From: Leptospira brenneri
Lineage (GTDB): Bacteria > Spirochaetota > Leptospiria > Leptospirales > Leptospiraceae
DNA: 64,000 nt
Assembly (NCBI RefSeq): GCF_002812125.1
Contig: NZ_NPDQ01000002.1
Location: 372,001 to 436,000, forward strand
Direction of reading: 5' to 3'
Below are positions 43,642-52,699 of this stretch, one piece after another. The position numbers and the translations under genes are program-made. The number at the start of each line of letters is the position of its first letter. Positions within the stretch are counted from its first letter, which is position 1. Below the pieces are notes generated by a model. The model was not told where the DNA came from. It searched no databases and saw nothing but the letters and a program-made list of their open reading frames with translations.

Positions 43642-45621
43642 AGATCCTTCTAATGGATATACAGAATTTCGATTCATTAGTTCTAGTGATAAATTAAAGA
43701 AGGCACGTGCTTTTACTGTTTGCTGAAGGCAGTGTTTTCTATCCAAACGGCAGATTGGATCTTCTCCGTATGGCGGGACCATTTGAAAGATAAATTGAGT
43801 GTCACCATCCACACTTTGGTAAAGAATTTTTTCTTCATCAATCCAACCACAAGCACTCCCATAAGCAAAGTAAGTACTTCCTGATTTGACTGATTTACCC
43901 CGTAAGTCTTTTCCAAAACCAGCAAAGTAGGTTTCTTTTCCCACCACTCCCAAGATCGTAGGAAGTACATCTAATTGGGATCCAATTTTTTCATCTAACT
44001 TTGGTTTGATGTATTTAGGTGCATATAATAAAAATGGGACCATCCGATCTTCATAATATGACAAATACCGATGATGGGTATGGTCTCCGACAAATACAAA
44101 TAAAGTATCTTCAAAATACTTTCGTTTTTGTATTTCTTTCATAAACATTTCTAAAGCTGCATCAGAATAGTGATAAGTATTGAGATAATCAAAATCAGTG
44201 ACACTCGAATCATAAATTTCATATTTTGAATTTGGAACTTTATACGGATAATGTGTTGTCATTGTCAGAATGGTCATGAGAAAGGGTTTATTTTCTTTTT
44301 GATATAAATCCATTTCTTCCAATGCTTTGGAATAAAGATGTTCATCATCATAACCCCAAGCACCAATTTCATATTTTCCAGATTTCCGAAAGTCTTCCTT
44401 TCCAATCAATGTTTTGAATCCGAAATGAGGAAGGATGGTCGCCAAACTATCAAATTTTAAATCATCCCCCGTAATAAAACTAGTTTGGTATCCGAAGCCA
44501 GTAAATAGATTTCCAATGGCAGAAAAGTTACTTAAAATTTGTGGTGTGCGGATTGCTGTTAAGCCTGGCCTATCAGGAACACTGGTGAGAACAGAAAGTA
44601 GAGCATTACTGGTTCTTCCACCATTCGCATAGAACTTTTGAAAACTATGTCCTTTTTTCGCCAAAGAATTGTAATACGGTGTTACTTCCTGACCCGACCA
44701 AATTCCATTTGATACTGGCCAAACATATTTTCCGGTCCAAGATTCCTGGATGACCAAAACCACATTGATAGATTTTCTACCAGGAATGGGTTTGATTTTG
44801 CGTACTAAAGGAAATTCGGGATCATCAACAAACTCAGCACCTTCATAATGAATTTCTTCTTTAACCACTGCCAACATGTCCTCATCCGTCATCTTTAGGT
44901 GTTTGGGAATGGTTTGGCTTTTGATATCATTGATCGTTGTATAAATTCCATTTAACGCAAGTTGATTGATTAGGGCGTCATCGGAGATGATTGCTTCACT
45001 GGCACGTAAAGGTGATTCTTGTGGGCCACCACGTAGGCCAATGAAAAAAAATAAAATCCAAGCGGCAGCCTTTATGAGTTTGAAACGAAGGTTTTCCTTT
45101 TCGTTTTTGAGATTCAAGATTTGGTGTTTACTCATCCAGTAGCGAACACCAAAAATATATAAAACAATCAAAATAATGAAAAATAAGATTTTAAAAGGAG
45201 CTTCTTCCAGAGCTGAAGAAACGAGCACATCTAAATCACCAAGAAAAACAATGGCTTCGTATCCAATATGTTTGTTGGCGTTTTCAAAGTACATTAAGTC
45301 GGAAAATAAATGTACCAAACAAATTGGATAAAGAACAAGAGGTGTGATGATCCAAAAATATCGATAGAGTTTAAATTGGGAGGCCTGGTTCCAAAGGGAT
45401 AGAATGTAAAAACCAACTAACAAAATCGATATGGTAACCCAGTCGAAACGAAATCCTATTAAAAAAGCTTTCAAAAGAATCCAAAAAGGAAATTCTTCCA
45501 AACGATAAGAATAAACTGCTAAAAACAAAACTCGGCTAAAAAAAAGTGTAAAAAACCCAATGAGGAAATAGGTTAGAAAGATTCGATCTGAAAATTTAAA
45601 TCTGGGGAACAGTTTCACCAT
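43621..45621 (-). CDS. LTA synthase/MdoB-family phosphoglycerol transferase-like enzyme
   Basis: The 666-residue protein has about five N-terminal membrane helices (about 12-205) and a large extracytoplasmic sulfatase-fold domain. The nucleophile Thr lies in NGGRTSNALLSVLTS, with metal-binding residues in VIQESW (Glu) and FVGDHTHHRY (Asp, His). Family members transfer phosphoglycerol or phosphoethanolamine from lipids to glycans. Since a Gram-negative-type cell makes no lipoteichoic acid, a periplasmic glucan or LPS modification is more likely. Monocistronic; its 3' end overlaps the SFPD-repeat gene. Confidence 0.9.
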   Translation of the reverse strand: MVKLFPRFKFSDRIFLTYFLIGFFTLFFSRVLFLAVYSYRLEEFPFWILLKAFLIGFRFDWVTISILLVGFYILSLWNQASQFKLYRYFWIITPLVLYPICLVHLFSDLMYFENANKHIGYEAIVFLGDLDVLVSSALEEAPFKILFFIILIVLYIFGVRYWMSKHQILNLKNEKENLRFKLIKAAAWILFFFIGLRGGPQESPLRASEAIISDDALINQLALNGIYTTINDIKSQTIPKHLKMTDEDMLAVVKEEIHYEGAEFVDDPEFPLVRKIKPIPGRKSINVVLVIQESWTGKYVWPVSNGIWSGQEVTPYYNSLAKKGHSFQKFYANGGRTSNALLSVLTSVPDRPGLTAIRTPQILSNFSAIGNLFTGFGYQTSFITGDDLKFDSLATILPHFGFKTLIGKEDFRKSGKYEIGAWGYDDEHLYSKALEEMDLYQKENKPFLMTILTMTTHYPYKVPNSKYEIYDSSVTDFDYLNTYHYSDAALEMFMKEIQKRKYFEDTLFVFVGDHTHHRYLSYYEDRMVPFLLYAPKYIKPKLDEKIGSQLDVLPTILGVVGKETYFAGFGKDLRGKSVKSGSTYFAYGSACGWIDEEKILYQSVDGDTQFIFQMVPPYGEDPICRLDRKHCLQQTVKARAFFNLSLELMNRNSVYPLEGSLRYSRK

Positions 45622-45715
45622 AAAAAAAGAATTAATGATTGAATGACTTGGTCAATCGACTTACTATCTTTCTGTTGATTTATTTTCACCTCCCTTTAGT
45701 TTTGATCCTACTCAC

Positions 45716-47161
45716 ATGAAGACGATCCAAAAAATACTCATCGCCAACCGTGGTGAAATTGCCGTTCGTGTCATTCGCACCGCAAAAAAAATGGGCATCA
45801 AAACAGTTGCAGTTTATTCCGATCCAGATGCACAAAGCCTATTTGTTCGTTCTGCCGACGAAGCGTTCTCTTTGGGGGGAACAGATGCCCGGTCTTCTTA
45901 TTTAAATGTAGAAAAAGTGATTCAGGCCTGTCTCGAAACAGGAGCAGATGCGGTCCATCCTGGGTATGGGTTTTTGTCAGAAAATACGGACTTTGCTGCT
46001 AAATTAGAAAAACATGGAATTCGTTTCATTGGTCCAAAACCCCATTCCATTGAAGCTATGGGTGATAAAATCGGCTCACGTTTGTTAGTTGCAAAAAGTG
46101 GTGTTCCTGTAGTTCCCGGTTACGAAGGGGCTTCCCAAGAAATGTCCGTATTTAAAACGGAAGCAGAAAAAATTGGATATCCCGTGATGGCCAAAGCAAG
46201 TGCTGGTGGTGGGGGAAAGGGGATGCGTAGGATCAACTCGCCAGAAGAGTTAGAAGCAGGAATTCTATCTGCAAAACGCGAAGCCCTTTCTGCTTTTGGA
46301 GACGATCGTATTCTTTTGGAAAAATACATTACTAACCCTCGTCATGTGGAGTTTCAAATCTTTGGAGACAGTAAGGGAAATATCATTCACTTACATGAGA
46401 GGGATTGTTCCTTACAAAGACGCCACCAAAAAGTGGTCGAAGAAACTCCAGCACCTAGATTCAGTTCTGATTTAAAATTAAAGATGTCGGAAGCAGCAGT
46501 GATGGCAGCAAAAGCCGTACAATATGAAGGAGCTGGAACCGTAGAGTTTATATTAGGTGAAGCAGGTGAGTTTTATTTTCTCGAGATGAACACTCGTTTG
46601 CAAGTGGAACATCCTGTCACAGAGATGACAACAGGACTTGACCTAGTCGAATGGCAGATTCGTGTTTGCCAGGGAGAATCATTACCAGAAATCAAAACTC
46701 CACCACAAAAAGGCCATGCCTTAGAAGTTCGAATTTATGCGGAAGATCCAAAAGAAGGATTTTTACCTTCTACTGGAAAAATCCACCATCTATCTTTTCC
46801 CACTAGAGAATATTTGCGTATTGATTCTGGGGTAGTTTCTGGATCTGAGATCACTATGTTTTATGACCCTATGATCGCAAAGATGATTGTATGGGGTGAA
46901 GATCGAATCACTGCCATTCACCGCCTAATTGAATGTTTATCGGAGACAATTGTGTTTGGTCCCAAAACCAACTTACAATTTTTGCAAAGGTTAGTTTCTA
47001 CGAAAGAGTTTGCTGATGGACAGGTATCCACACATTTCATTGCAGATAATGAATCAGAGCTTTTAGCAAACAAAACCAAAGAAGATTTAAAATTAGCTCT
47101 TGCAGGTGCTTTTTTCACTTCAAAGAAACCAACTGACCCTTGGTTTAAGGAAACCATCTAA
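45716..47161 (+). CDS. Biotin carboxylase subunit of an acyl-CoA carboxylase
   Basis: The 481-residue ATP-grasp enzyme has IANRGEIAVRVIRTAKK, HPGYGFLSEN, the glycine-rich KASAGGGGKGM loop, HLHERDCSLQRRHQKV and EMNTRLQVEHPVTE. It carboxylates biotin on the carrier protein. It is like AccC or the N-terminal part of MCC/PCC alpha subunits, but ends where the carrier domain would follow; the BCCP is the next gene, two bases downstream (ATG at 47163). Probable partner carboxyltransferase: the gene at 8631-10232. Assignment to MCC versus acetyl-CoA carboxylase is inferred. Confidence 0.93.
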   Translation: MKTIQKILIANRGEIAVRVIRTAKKMGIKTVAVYSDPDAQSLFVRSADEAFSLGGTDARSSYLNVEKVIQACLETGADAVHPGYGFLSENTDFAAKLEKHGIRFIGPKPHSIEAMGDKIGSRLLVAKSGVPVVPGYEGASQEMSVFKTEAEKIGYPVMAKASAGGGGKGMRRINSPEELEAGILSAKREALSAFGDDRILLEKYITNPRHVEFQIFGDSKGNIIHLHERDCSLQRRHQKVVEETPAPRFSSDLKLKMSEAAVMAAKAVQYEGAGTVEFILGEAGEFYFLEMNTRLQVEHPVTEMTTGLDLVEWQIRVCQGESLPEIKTPPQKGHALEVRIYAEDPKEGFLPSTGKIHHLSFPTREYLRIDSGVVSGSEITMFYDPMIAKMIVWGEDRITAIHRLIECLSETIVFGPKTNLQFLQRLVSTKEFADGQVSTHFIADNESELLANKTKEDLKLALAGAFFTSKKPTDPWFKETI

Positions 47162-47162
47162 T

Positions 47163-47678
47163 ATGGATTATTTATTCGAAACAAAATCTGGTTCTGCTTC
47201 TGTTTATGTAAGTGGTTCTGTCATACGTGTTCGTTTGGAAAAAGATACTTCTTCTTTCCACTTAGATGACTTCATCCAAGAAGAAATCCATCTTTCTGAT
47301 TCAAACTCACTCGAATCTGTAAAAATGAAAGATGGATCTATATTAAAATATCTTAAAGTAAGAAATGAGATTTTTCTACATTGGAAAGGAGAAATTTGGA
47401 GTAGTAAACTAACGGAACGTTCTTATGAAGGTGCAGGCCAAACATCTCCAGAAATCAAAAGTCCTATGCCGGGAAAAGTAGTGCAAATCTCTACTGAGGT
47501 TGGAAAGGAACATAGAGCAGGCGAAACCATCTTAATATTGGAAGCGATGAAAATGGAGAACGCTGTTAAGGCTCCTTATCCTTGTCGTGTAGAAGAAATT
47601 CGAAAATCGCAAGGGGATCTCGTCCAACAAGACGAAGTGCTCATCATTTTACACAGAATCGAACCGGAAAAAACATAA
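47163..47678 (+). CDS. Biotin carboxyl carrier protein
   Basis: From ATG 47163 the 171-residue protein has an N-terminal domain unlike AccB (about 1-95) and a C-terminal biotinyl domain SPMPGKVVQIS...ILEAMKMENAVKAP with the biotinylated Lys130. This corresponds to the C-terminal part of an MCC/PCC alpha subunit. It starts one base after the biotin carboxylase gene's stop. A longer frame that begins inside the previous gene is not credible. Confidence 0.9.
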   Translation: MDYLFETKSGSASVYVSGSVIRVRLEKDTSSFHLDDFIQEEIHLSDSNSLESVKMKDGSILKYLKVRNEIFLHWKGEIWSSKLTERSYEGAGQTSPEIKSPMPGKVVQISTEVGKEHRAGETILILEAMKMENAVKAPYPCRVEEIRKSQGDLVQQDEVLIILHRIEPEKT

Positions 47679-47692
47679 ATCTCCGAATCTAT

Positions 47693-47723
47693 TTGACATA
47701 TTTTTCAAATTTCCCAGCATAAG
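47693..47723 (+). promoter_or_regulatory. Possible promoter of the Omp85-like gene
   Basis: A perfect TTGACA -35 box lies at 47693-47698. The best -10-like hexamer is CATAAG (47718-47723) at 19-base spacing, so strength is doubtful. Confidence 0.4.
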
Positions 47724-47750
47724 GCAGTTTCTTTGGCTGATAGGTAGAGA

Positions 47751-49238
47751 ATGTACAATCATATTTTAAGAAGTTTGACACTTCTGTTGTTTTTTTCGTT
47801 TTTCCATGGGGTTTTCGGTCAGGAACGTCAACCCCGTACCGACCTGCCGTTTGAGATCTCTGAAAAAAAGAGGCTGAGCGAGCGGGATTTTAAGAATAAA
47901 AAAGAAGGAGGATACTTTACAGGTCTTCCTTTGATTAACTCCGATCCTAACGTTGGCGTGGGTTATGGAGCTCGTGTGCTTTATTTTTACAATGGCACAA
48001 AGACATCCCCTATGTTTGAATACACTCCATACCGTGTTCGGGTGTTTGCTCAGTATTTTAATACAACAAAAAGAGCACCTTACCACCAATTGAGTGTGGA
48101 TGCTCCGTATATCTTTGATACCAAGTGGAGACTTCGTGCGGACTTAGTTTATGAACGAAACCCAAACTCTCTTTTCTTTGGAATCGGATCTGATACTCTC
48201 CAACCCCTTTCCTACTTACAAAGAAACGATCCGAATGGTCAAATCAGACGTAACGCACCTTTTGCTGATTACGAAGACAACTTGAACTATCGCCGTCCGG
48301 GGGATGCGGGAGTGGGAGAAGCTCCTATCGTCAGTGATCACAGATACAATCGTTATGATATTGAGAATCCTAACTTTAGTACTTCGGGTGAGTATTCCTT
48401 CTTTGGGGGAACACTTCGTACGGTAACAGGGGTTCGTCTTTCGAAACAAATCATCCGTACCTACGACGGAAAGTATAATGATGCTCTATTAGGACCTGCA
48501 GACGGAGTTTTAGGACTTTTGGGTGTGGAACGTACGTTTGGAACACCACAAGGGGAAACCAAGTTAACCCGTGATGATAAAGATGGTAAAATTATTGGAC
48601 TTAATGGTGGTTATACGAATACAGTTCGAGCAGGGATTGTATTTGATACTCGTGACTTTGAGCCGGATCCAAACCGTGGGGTATTTTTAGAATATACGCA
48701 TGAAAGGTCAGCCAAAGCAATTGGTTCCACTTATGATTTTAATAAGAACTTAGTATCTGGTCGTATTTTTTTAAGTCCGGTTCAGTGGTTCACAAACAAA
48801 CCTCCAGAGATTTTGGAAAAGTTTGTTGTTGCTGCCAGAGGAACCATGATCCAAACGAATGGGGACGCTCCGTTTTATGAATACCGCAATATGTGGGGAA
48901 CAGAAACCAACCAATCGGGTCTTGGGGGAAGAACTACCATTCGTGGTTACAAACAGGATCGTTTTGTAGGGCAAACGATGGCATTCGCCAACTTCGAAAT
49001 TCGTTGGAAGTTTGCTGAAACAGAATTTTGGGGCCAACACTTTGACTTTCAATTGGTTCCGTTTTATGATGTAGGGCGAGTATGGGATCGCACAGAAGAT
49101 GCGAATCTTAAAAACTATAAACATTCGAGAGGATTGGGTTTACGAATCCCTTGGAACCAAGCAACTGTTATCTACATTGATCATGCAATTTCAAATGAAG
49201 ATAGACAAACATTCATTAACTTTAACCATATATTTTAG
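47751..49238 (+). CDS. Omp85/surface-antigen family outer-membrane beta-barrel
   Basis: The 495-residue protein has a signal peptide (about 1-23, ending VFGQ) and a short N-terminal segment, then a long beta-barrel ending in FNHIF (terminal Phe). LGGRTTIRGYKQDRFVGQ matches the conserved RGY lid-loop of Omp85 barrels (bacterial surface antigen). No POTRA domains are visible, so it may be a stand-alone barrel of the DUF5982-like type rather than BamA. It precedes a lipoprotein gene by 13 bases. Confidence 0.85.
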   Translation: MYNHILRSLTLLLFFSFFHGVFGQERQPRTDLPFEISEKKRLSERDFKNKKEGGYFTGLPLINSDPNVGVGYGARVLYFYNGTKTSPMFEYTPYRVRVFAQYFNTTKRAPYHQLSVDAPYIFDTKWRLRADLVYERNPNSLFFGIGSDTLQPLSYLQRNDPNGQIRRNAPFADYEDNLNYRRPGDAGVGEAPIVSDHRYNRYDIENPNFSTSGEYSFFGGTLRTVTGVRLSKQIIRTYDGKYNDALLGPADGVLGLLGVERTFGTPQGETKLTRDDKDGKIIGLNGGYTNTVRAGIVFDTRDFEPDPNRGVFLEYTHERSAKAIGSTYDFNKNLVSGRIFLSPVQWFTNKPPEILEKFVVAARGTMIQTNGDAPFYEYRNMWGTETNQSGLGGRTTIRGYKQDRFVGQTMAFANFEIRWKFAETEFWGQHFDFQLVPFYDVGRVWDRTEDANLKNYKHSRGLGLRIPWNQATVIYIDHAISNEDRQTFINFNHIF

Positions 49239-49251
49239 GAGGGCAGAGATT

Positions 49252-49935
49252 ATGAAAAAACTTCAATATTGTTTCGCTCTTTTGGTCTTATCTTTTTTCA
49301 TGAATTGTGAAATGAAACCTGTAGAAGATGTCTACGGTCTAAGCCCAGAAGAAACCAACCAACTTTTCGCAGGTCTCATTGCAAACCAAAGTCTCAGAGA
49401 CAATGGAAATGGAACCATTTCTGATCCAGTAGCCAATTTAGTTTGGCAAAAATGTACTCACGGCCAAGTCTATCGTGCCGGATTTAATGATTGTTTGGGA
49501 GCTCCTCAAGGATCCATTTTTAATCCTAATGATACGGCTCGAGCTGGGGCAGTGCAGGTGGCATATTGTGATTCCAAAACCCATGCCTGTAACTCGATTG
49601 CTTTCCCACAAGTGGTGCAAGGTTTCTCTTCCATTGCCATCGCGGGAGCAAGTGAACTTTACGGAGCTTGCCAAAATAGTAACTATCTAGGTGCAACCTG
49701 GCGAGTTCCTACAGCGGTTGAATACCAAAGACTTGTGGTTCCGGGTCGGGCGGCCACTCTCCAATTTTTTCCTTCCACACAAGAGGATGACTATTGGACA
49801 GCATGGTCAAATAGCGAAGACATTCCTGGGGAAACGGCCCATGCCATTTCCTTTGACAGGCAGTCTTACGGGGTGGAAAAAACCATCGTCAAAACACAAA
49901 GGAATTTTGTCCGTTGTGTTCGTACAGGCCCGTAA
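49252..49935 (+). CDS. DUF1566-like lipoprotein, 227 aa
   Basis: ATG 49252 has an ideal AGGAGG site (49237-49242). The lipobox is FFMNC (Cys19). The mature protein contains a DUF1566/Lcl-type domain: NGTISDPVANLVWQKC, TWRVPTAVEYQRL and WSNSEDIPG...FVRCVRTGP, found in many Leptospira surface proteins. It shares a transcript with the Omp85-like gene and may localise with it. Terminator at 49965. Confidence 0.82.
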   Translation: MKKLQYCFALLVLSFFMNCEMKPVEDVYGLSPEETNQLFAGLIANQSLRDNGNGTISDPVANLVWQKCTHGQVYRAGFNDCLGAPQGSIFNPNDTARAGAVQVAYCDSKTHACNSIAFPQVVQGFSSIAIAGASELYGACQNSNYLGATWRVPTAVEYQRLVVPGRAATLQFFPSTQEDDYWTAWSNSEDIPGETAHAISFDRQSYGVEKTIVKTQRNFVRCVRTGP

Positions 49936-49964
49936 ATTACGACTAAAACAGGTCAATTGTATTC

Positions 49965-49991
49965 ACTCTCCTGAGTCTTCAGGAGAGTTTT
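49965..49991 (+). terminator. Rho-independent terminator
   Basis: ACTCTCCTGA (49965-49974) and TCAGGAGAGT (49979-49988) form a 10-base perfect stem with loop GTCT, followed by TTT. It ends the Omp85/DUF1566 transcript. Confidence 0.82.
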
Positions 49992-50067
49992 CGCTTTCCA
50001 AAAATCCAATTTCCTACTAATATTTTCTAAGAACAAACCGAAGTACCCATTAGGTGGTGAGGTTTCC

Positions 50068-50781
50068 ATGAGAATTGACGAGTCCCCATTCAATCGTATG
50101 AATGTCGATCTTCTGAAAGATCGCAGGGTGAGTTATGTCGGCCATGGACAATTGGAATCTGCTCCAGAATCTCTTTCTGCCCTCCATGTGATTTCTCATG
50201 AACTAGGCCATGCCGCTGAATTCAAAAATGAAGCCTTCCGAGAAGGACGTGATGTTCAGTCTGTCCAAGTCAAAATCAATTACGAACTCCGTGACGGTCG
50301 TATGGTTGCAGTTAGTGGGGAGACACATGCGGTCACTAAGGCAAAACCAAATTCAGAAGAAGATCCTGCTTTAACTCCTTATTCCGATGGAAAATCAATT
50401 AAAGATCTTTTCCAACTGAAAGAGGAGGATGATAAAAAATCTAAATCTTCCGAGAAAACCAAACTGAATGCGAAAGAGCAAATGCAAAAAACGCATGAGA
50501 AAGATTTGGAATCAAAAATTAAAGAACTAGAAACACGTTTAGAATCTGAGAAAACAAAAAAGTCATCATCGGATGTTCATTCTGAGGAACGTTTGAAAGA
50601 AATGGAATCAGAGAAAAAACGTTTGGAAGAAGAAGTTCGACTGATTCGTGTAAAAGAACAATTAAGAGAAACTTTTGCACTACTAACTGACTTTCGTAAA
50701 ATGATGACTTCGAATTTATTTGGAATGATGAACATTCAAACTGGATCAAACTCAGGAAATTATTTAGACACCTTTGTTTGA
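50068..50781 (+). CDS. HELGH-motif (SprA-related) protein with coiled coil
   Basis: Residues about 1-95 contain VISHELGHAAEF (His44, Glu45, His48), the HExxH zinc-protease signature, with a following VKINYELRDGRMVAVSGET stretch similar to SprA-related putative metallopeptidases. Residues about 110-220 form a long Lys/Glu-rich coiled coil (KDLESKIKELETRLESEKTK), and the C-terminus is polar. GAGG before the ATG supports the start. No signal peptide, so it is probably cytoplasmic. A proteolytic role is plausible but unproved. Its 3' end overlaps engB by 18 bases. Confidence 0.72.
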   Translation: MRIDESPFNRMNVDLLKDRRVSYVGHGQLESAPESLSALHVISHELGHAAEFKNEAFREGRDVQSVQVKINYELRDGRMVAVSGETHAVTKAKPNSEEDPALTPYSDGKSIKDLFQLKEEDDKKSKSSEKTKLNAKEQMQKTHEKDLESKIKELETRLESEKTKKSSSDVHSEERLKEMESEKKRLEEEVRLIRVKEQLRETFALLTDFRKMMTSNLFGMMNIQTGSNSGNYLDTFV

Positions 50782-51393
50782 TGGAACCATTGTTTCCACA
50801 ATAAATTCACGTAACTCTCCCACACCTCTTCCTGTTGTTGCAGATAGATAAAAAACCCGAAAAGGAACTCCAATTTCATTCATAGCTGATTCCATTTCAG
50901 TGCGAACTTTGTGTTGTTCGCTTTGGTTGAGTTTGTCAATTTTAGTGCGAATTACCACAGGTTTGATTTTTTTCTCCATGGCCACTTCGATTGTAGATAA
51001 TTCTTCTTCTGGAAATTCTCTTTGTGAATCACAGAGAATGAATAGAACTTTTAAATTTTGCCAATGATTTAGAAATCCTTCTAAAAGTTTCATCATCTCT
51101 TTGTGTTCTTTATGAGATGCTTTTGAGTAACCAAACCCAGGTAAGTCGATCAAATTAAATCCGACTTTGGTTCTGAAAATATTGATGAGTTTTGTTTTTC
51201 CTGGTGTTTTAGAAACCTTGGCAAGACCTCTATGATTAGAAAGTGCATTGAGTAAACTTGATTTACCAGAATTGGATCTTCCCATAAAGGCAATGGACTG
51301 AACGGAATCCAAGTCTTCTTTTTCATTTAGCTGGGCAATGGAGGTGAAGAACTTAGTTTCCGGAAAGGGAATTTCTTTAGAATACTTATGCAT
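50764..51393 (-). CDS. engB: Ribosome-biogenesis GTPase EngB (YihA/YsxC)
   Basis: The 209-residue GTPase has G1 GRSNSGKSSLLNAL, G3 LIDLPGFGYSKA, and G4 VIRTKIDKLNQ, with the C-terminal SATTGRGV G5 region. EngB acts in 50S subunit assembly and is usually essential. It follows tilS by five bases on the minus strand. Confidence 0.96.
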   Translation of the reverse strand: MHKYSKEIPFPETKFFTSIAQLNEKEDLDSVQSIAFMGRSNSGKSSLLNALSNHRGLAKVSKTPGKTKLINIFRTKVGFNLIDLPGFGYSKASHKEHKEMMKLLEGFLNHWQNLKVLFILCDSQREFPEEELSTIEVAMEKKIKPVVIRTKIDKLNQSEQHKVRTEMESAMNEIGVPFRVFYLSATTGRGVGELREFIVETMVPSNKGV

Positions 51394-51398
51394 CTAGT

Positions 51399-52699
51399 TC
51401 ATCTTTCCAGATAGATTCGTTTAGGATAATTCTTTTCACTTTTTGAAAACAGAGAAAACAAAATTTGAATGGGTTCTCCTTCAAAGGATAGGATAGGAAT
51501 ATAAGTCCTGAGGAAGAAAGGAATTCCATTTTCTCGCATACATTCTGAAATTTCCTTATTTCCTGAGCGAATTTGAATTTTTTGGCCATGATGCCAAGAT
51601 CCTAGATTGTATTTTTCCTCAGGGTCAGAGAGTTTAAACTTATTTTGATTCCATTCAATACATAAATTGTTTCCTTCTCTGTAGGAGATCGCTTTTTTAA
51701 AGGCTGGAGATTTTTTATCAATGATGAATAAGTCACCAAACTTTGATTTGTATAAAAAGCAGTTTTTGTTTTCTAAAAATGCTCTTTCCCCTTCCGATTG
51801 GAGATGAAAATTATCAAATCCTGATTTGTATAAGGGGTAATGCCCTAATAGTTTTAAATGGAAATCGATCAGTTCTTTTTTTGCAGATAAATTTAAACTG
51901 ATCCAAGTTTCGTGTGGGATTCGAAACAAATGTGGTGTCGGCTTTTGGATGTTTTCTCTTTTTAAATCAAATTGTAAATTGAGTTGGGATCTATCATGAA
52001 AGTTCCAATATGTTTTATGAAAATTCCAGTTTTCTTTTTTTAAGATAGGAAGTAATTCCATTCGAAGTCGATTCCTTTTGTATACGGAATCTTTGTTGGA
52101 TTCATCTTCAAAAATTTTTAAGTGATTGGATACAAACTCATATAGTTCATCTAATTCTTTATCTTCAAAAAACACCAAAGGTAAAAAACGTTCTCCATCA
52201 AATGGAGGAAGTGTATAAAATGCTTTTTTCCCACCACCCCTTGTTAGGTGTAAAAAAATTGATTCTGTATAGTCTTTACAGTGATGTCCTGTTAGGATGA
52301 TGGAGGGATTTTTATCGGTAATTTTTTTGAGTTCGTGATACCGAACGAGTCTTCCCGTCTCTTCTAATCCCTTTTTTAATTTGAGAGATAGATTTGGGAT
52401 TTTTTTTTTACAAAAAGGAAAGGAAAGTTCATAGATTCCAGAAACTGAAACAATTCCTTCTCTTCCTGTTCAATGGAACGAATGCCATGAGATAAATAAA
52501 ATAATTTGGGAGTTTGGATTTGGTACCTGTCCATCAAATACTTCCAAAACAAAACCAAAATAGAGGAGTCTTTACCCCCAGAGTAAGAGATAAGAAACTG
52601 AGTTTTGTTTTCTGCCCAGAGTTTTGGGAGTTTTGTTCCCATTCTGGCAAGAGCCATCTCGAAAATTTTTGCAATCGGAGCTGGAATTTCCGGGATCAT
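51399..52699 (-). pseudogene. tilS: tRNA(Ile)-lysidine synthase TilS, frame broken at an A10 run
   Basis: The N-terminal part (from ATG 52699) has the PP-loop YSGGKDSSILV and SHGIRSIEQEEKEL, and stops at 52376 shortly after ten consecutive A (minus strand, about 52400-52409). Adding one base at that run opens the second frame without stops to 51399: it continues KIPNLSLKLKKGLEE, then LTGHHCKDYTESIFLHLTRG and the C-terminal TilS domains. Total length fits a 433-residue TilS. TilS makes lysidine in tRNA-Ile(CAU) and is normally essential, so the gene is probably used through slippage, or the run was misread; a true pseudogene is less likely. ATGA overlap with the upstream phosphatase gene. Confidence 0.85.

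Noticed and set aside
45640..45665. Imperfect palindrome TTGA...TCAA in the gap before the biotin carboxylase gene as a regulator operator
   Set aside because: Only the outer four bases pair well, the middle does not, and such sequences are common in A+T-rich DNA.
51386..51589. Small minus-strand ORF inside tilS
   Set aside because: It is out of frame with the restored tilS reading frame, has no ribosome binding site and no recognisable motifs.
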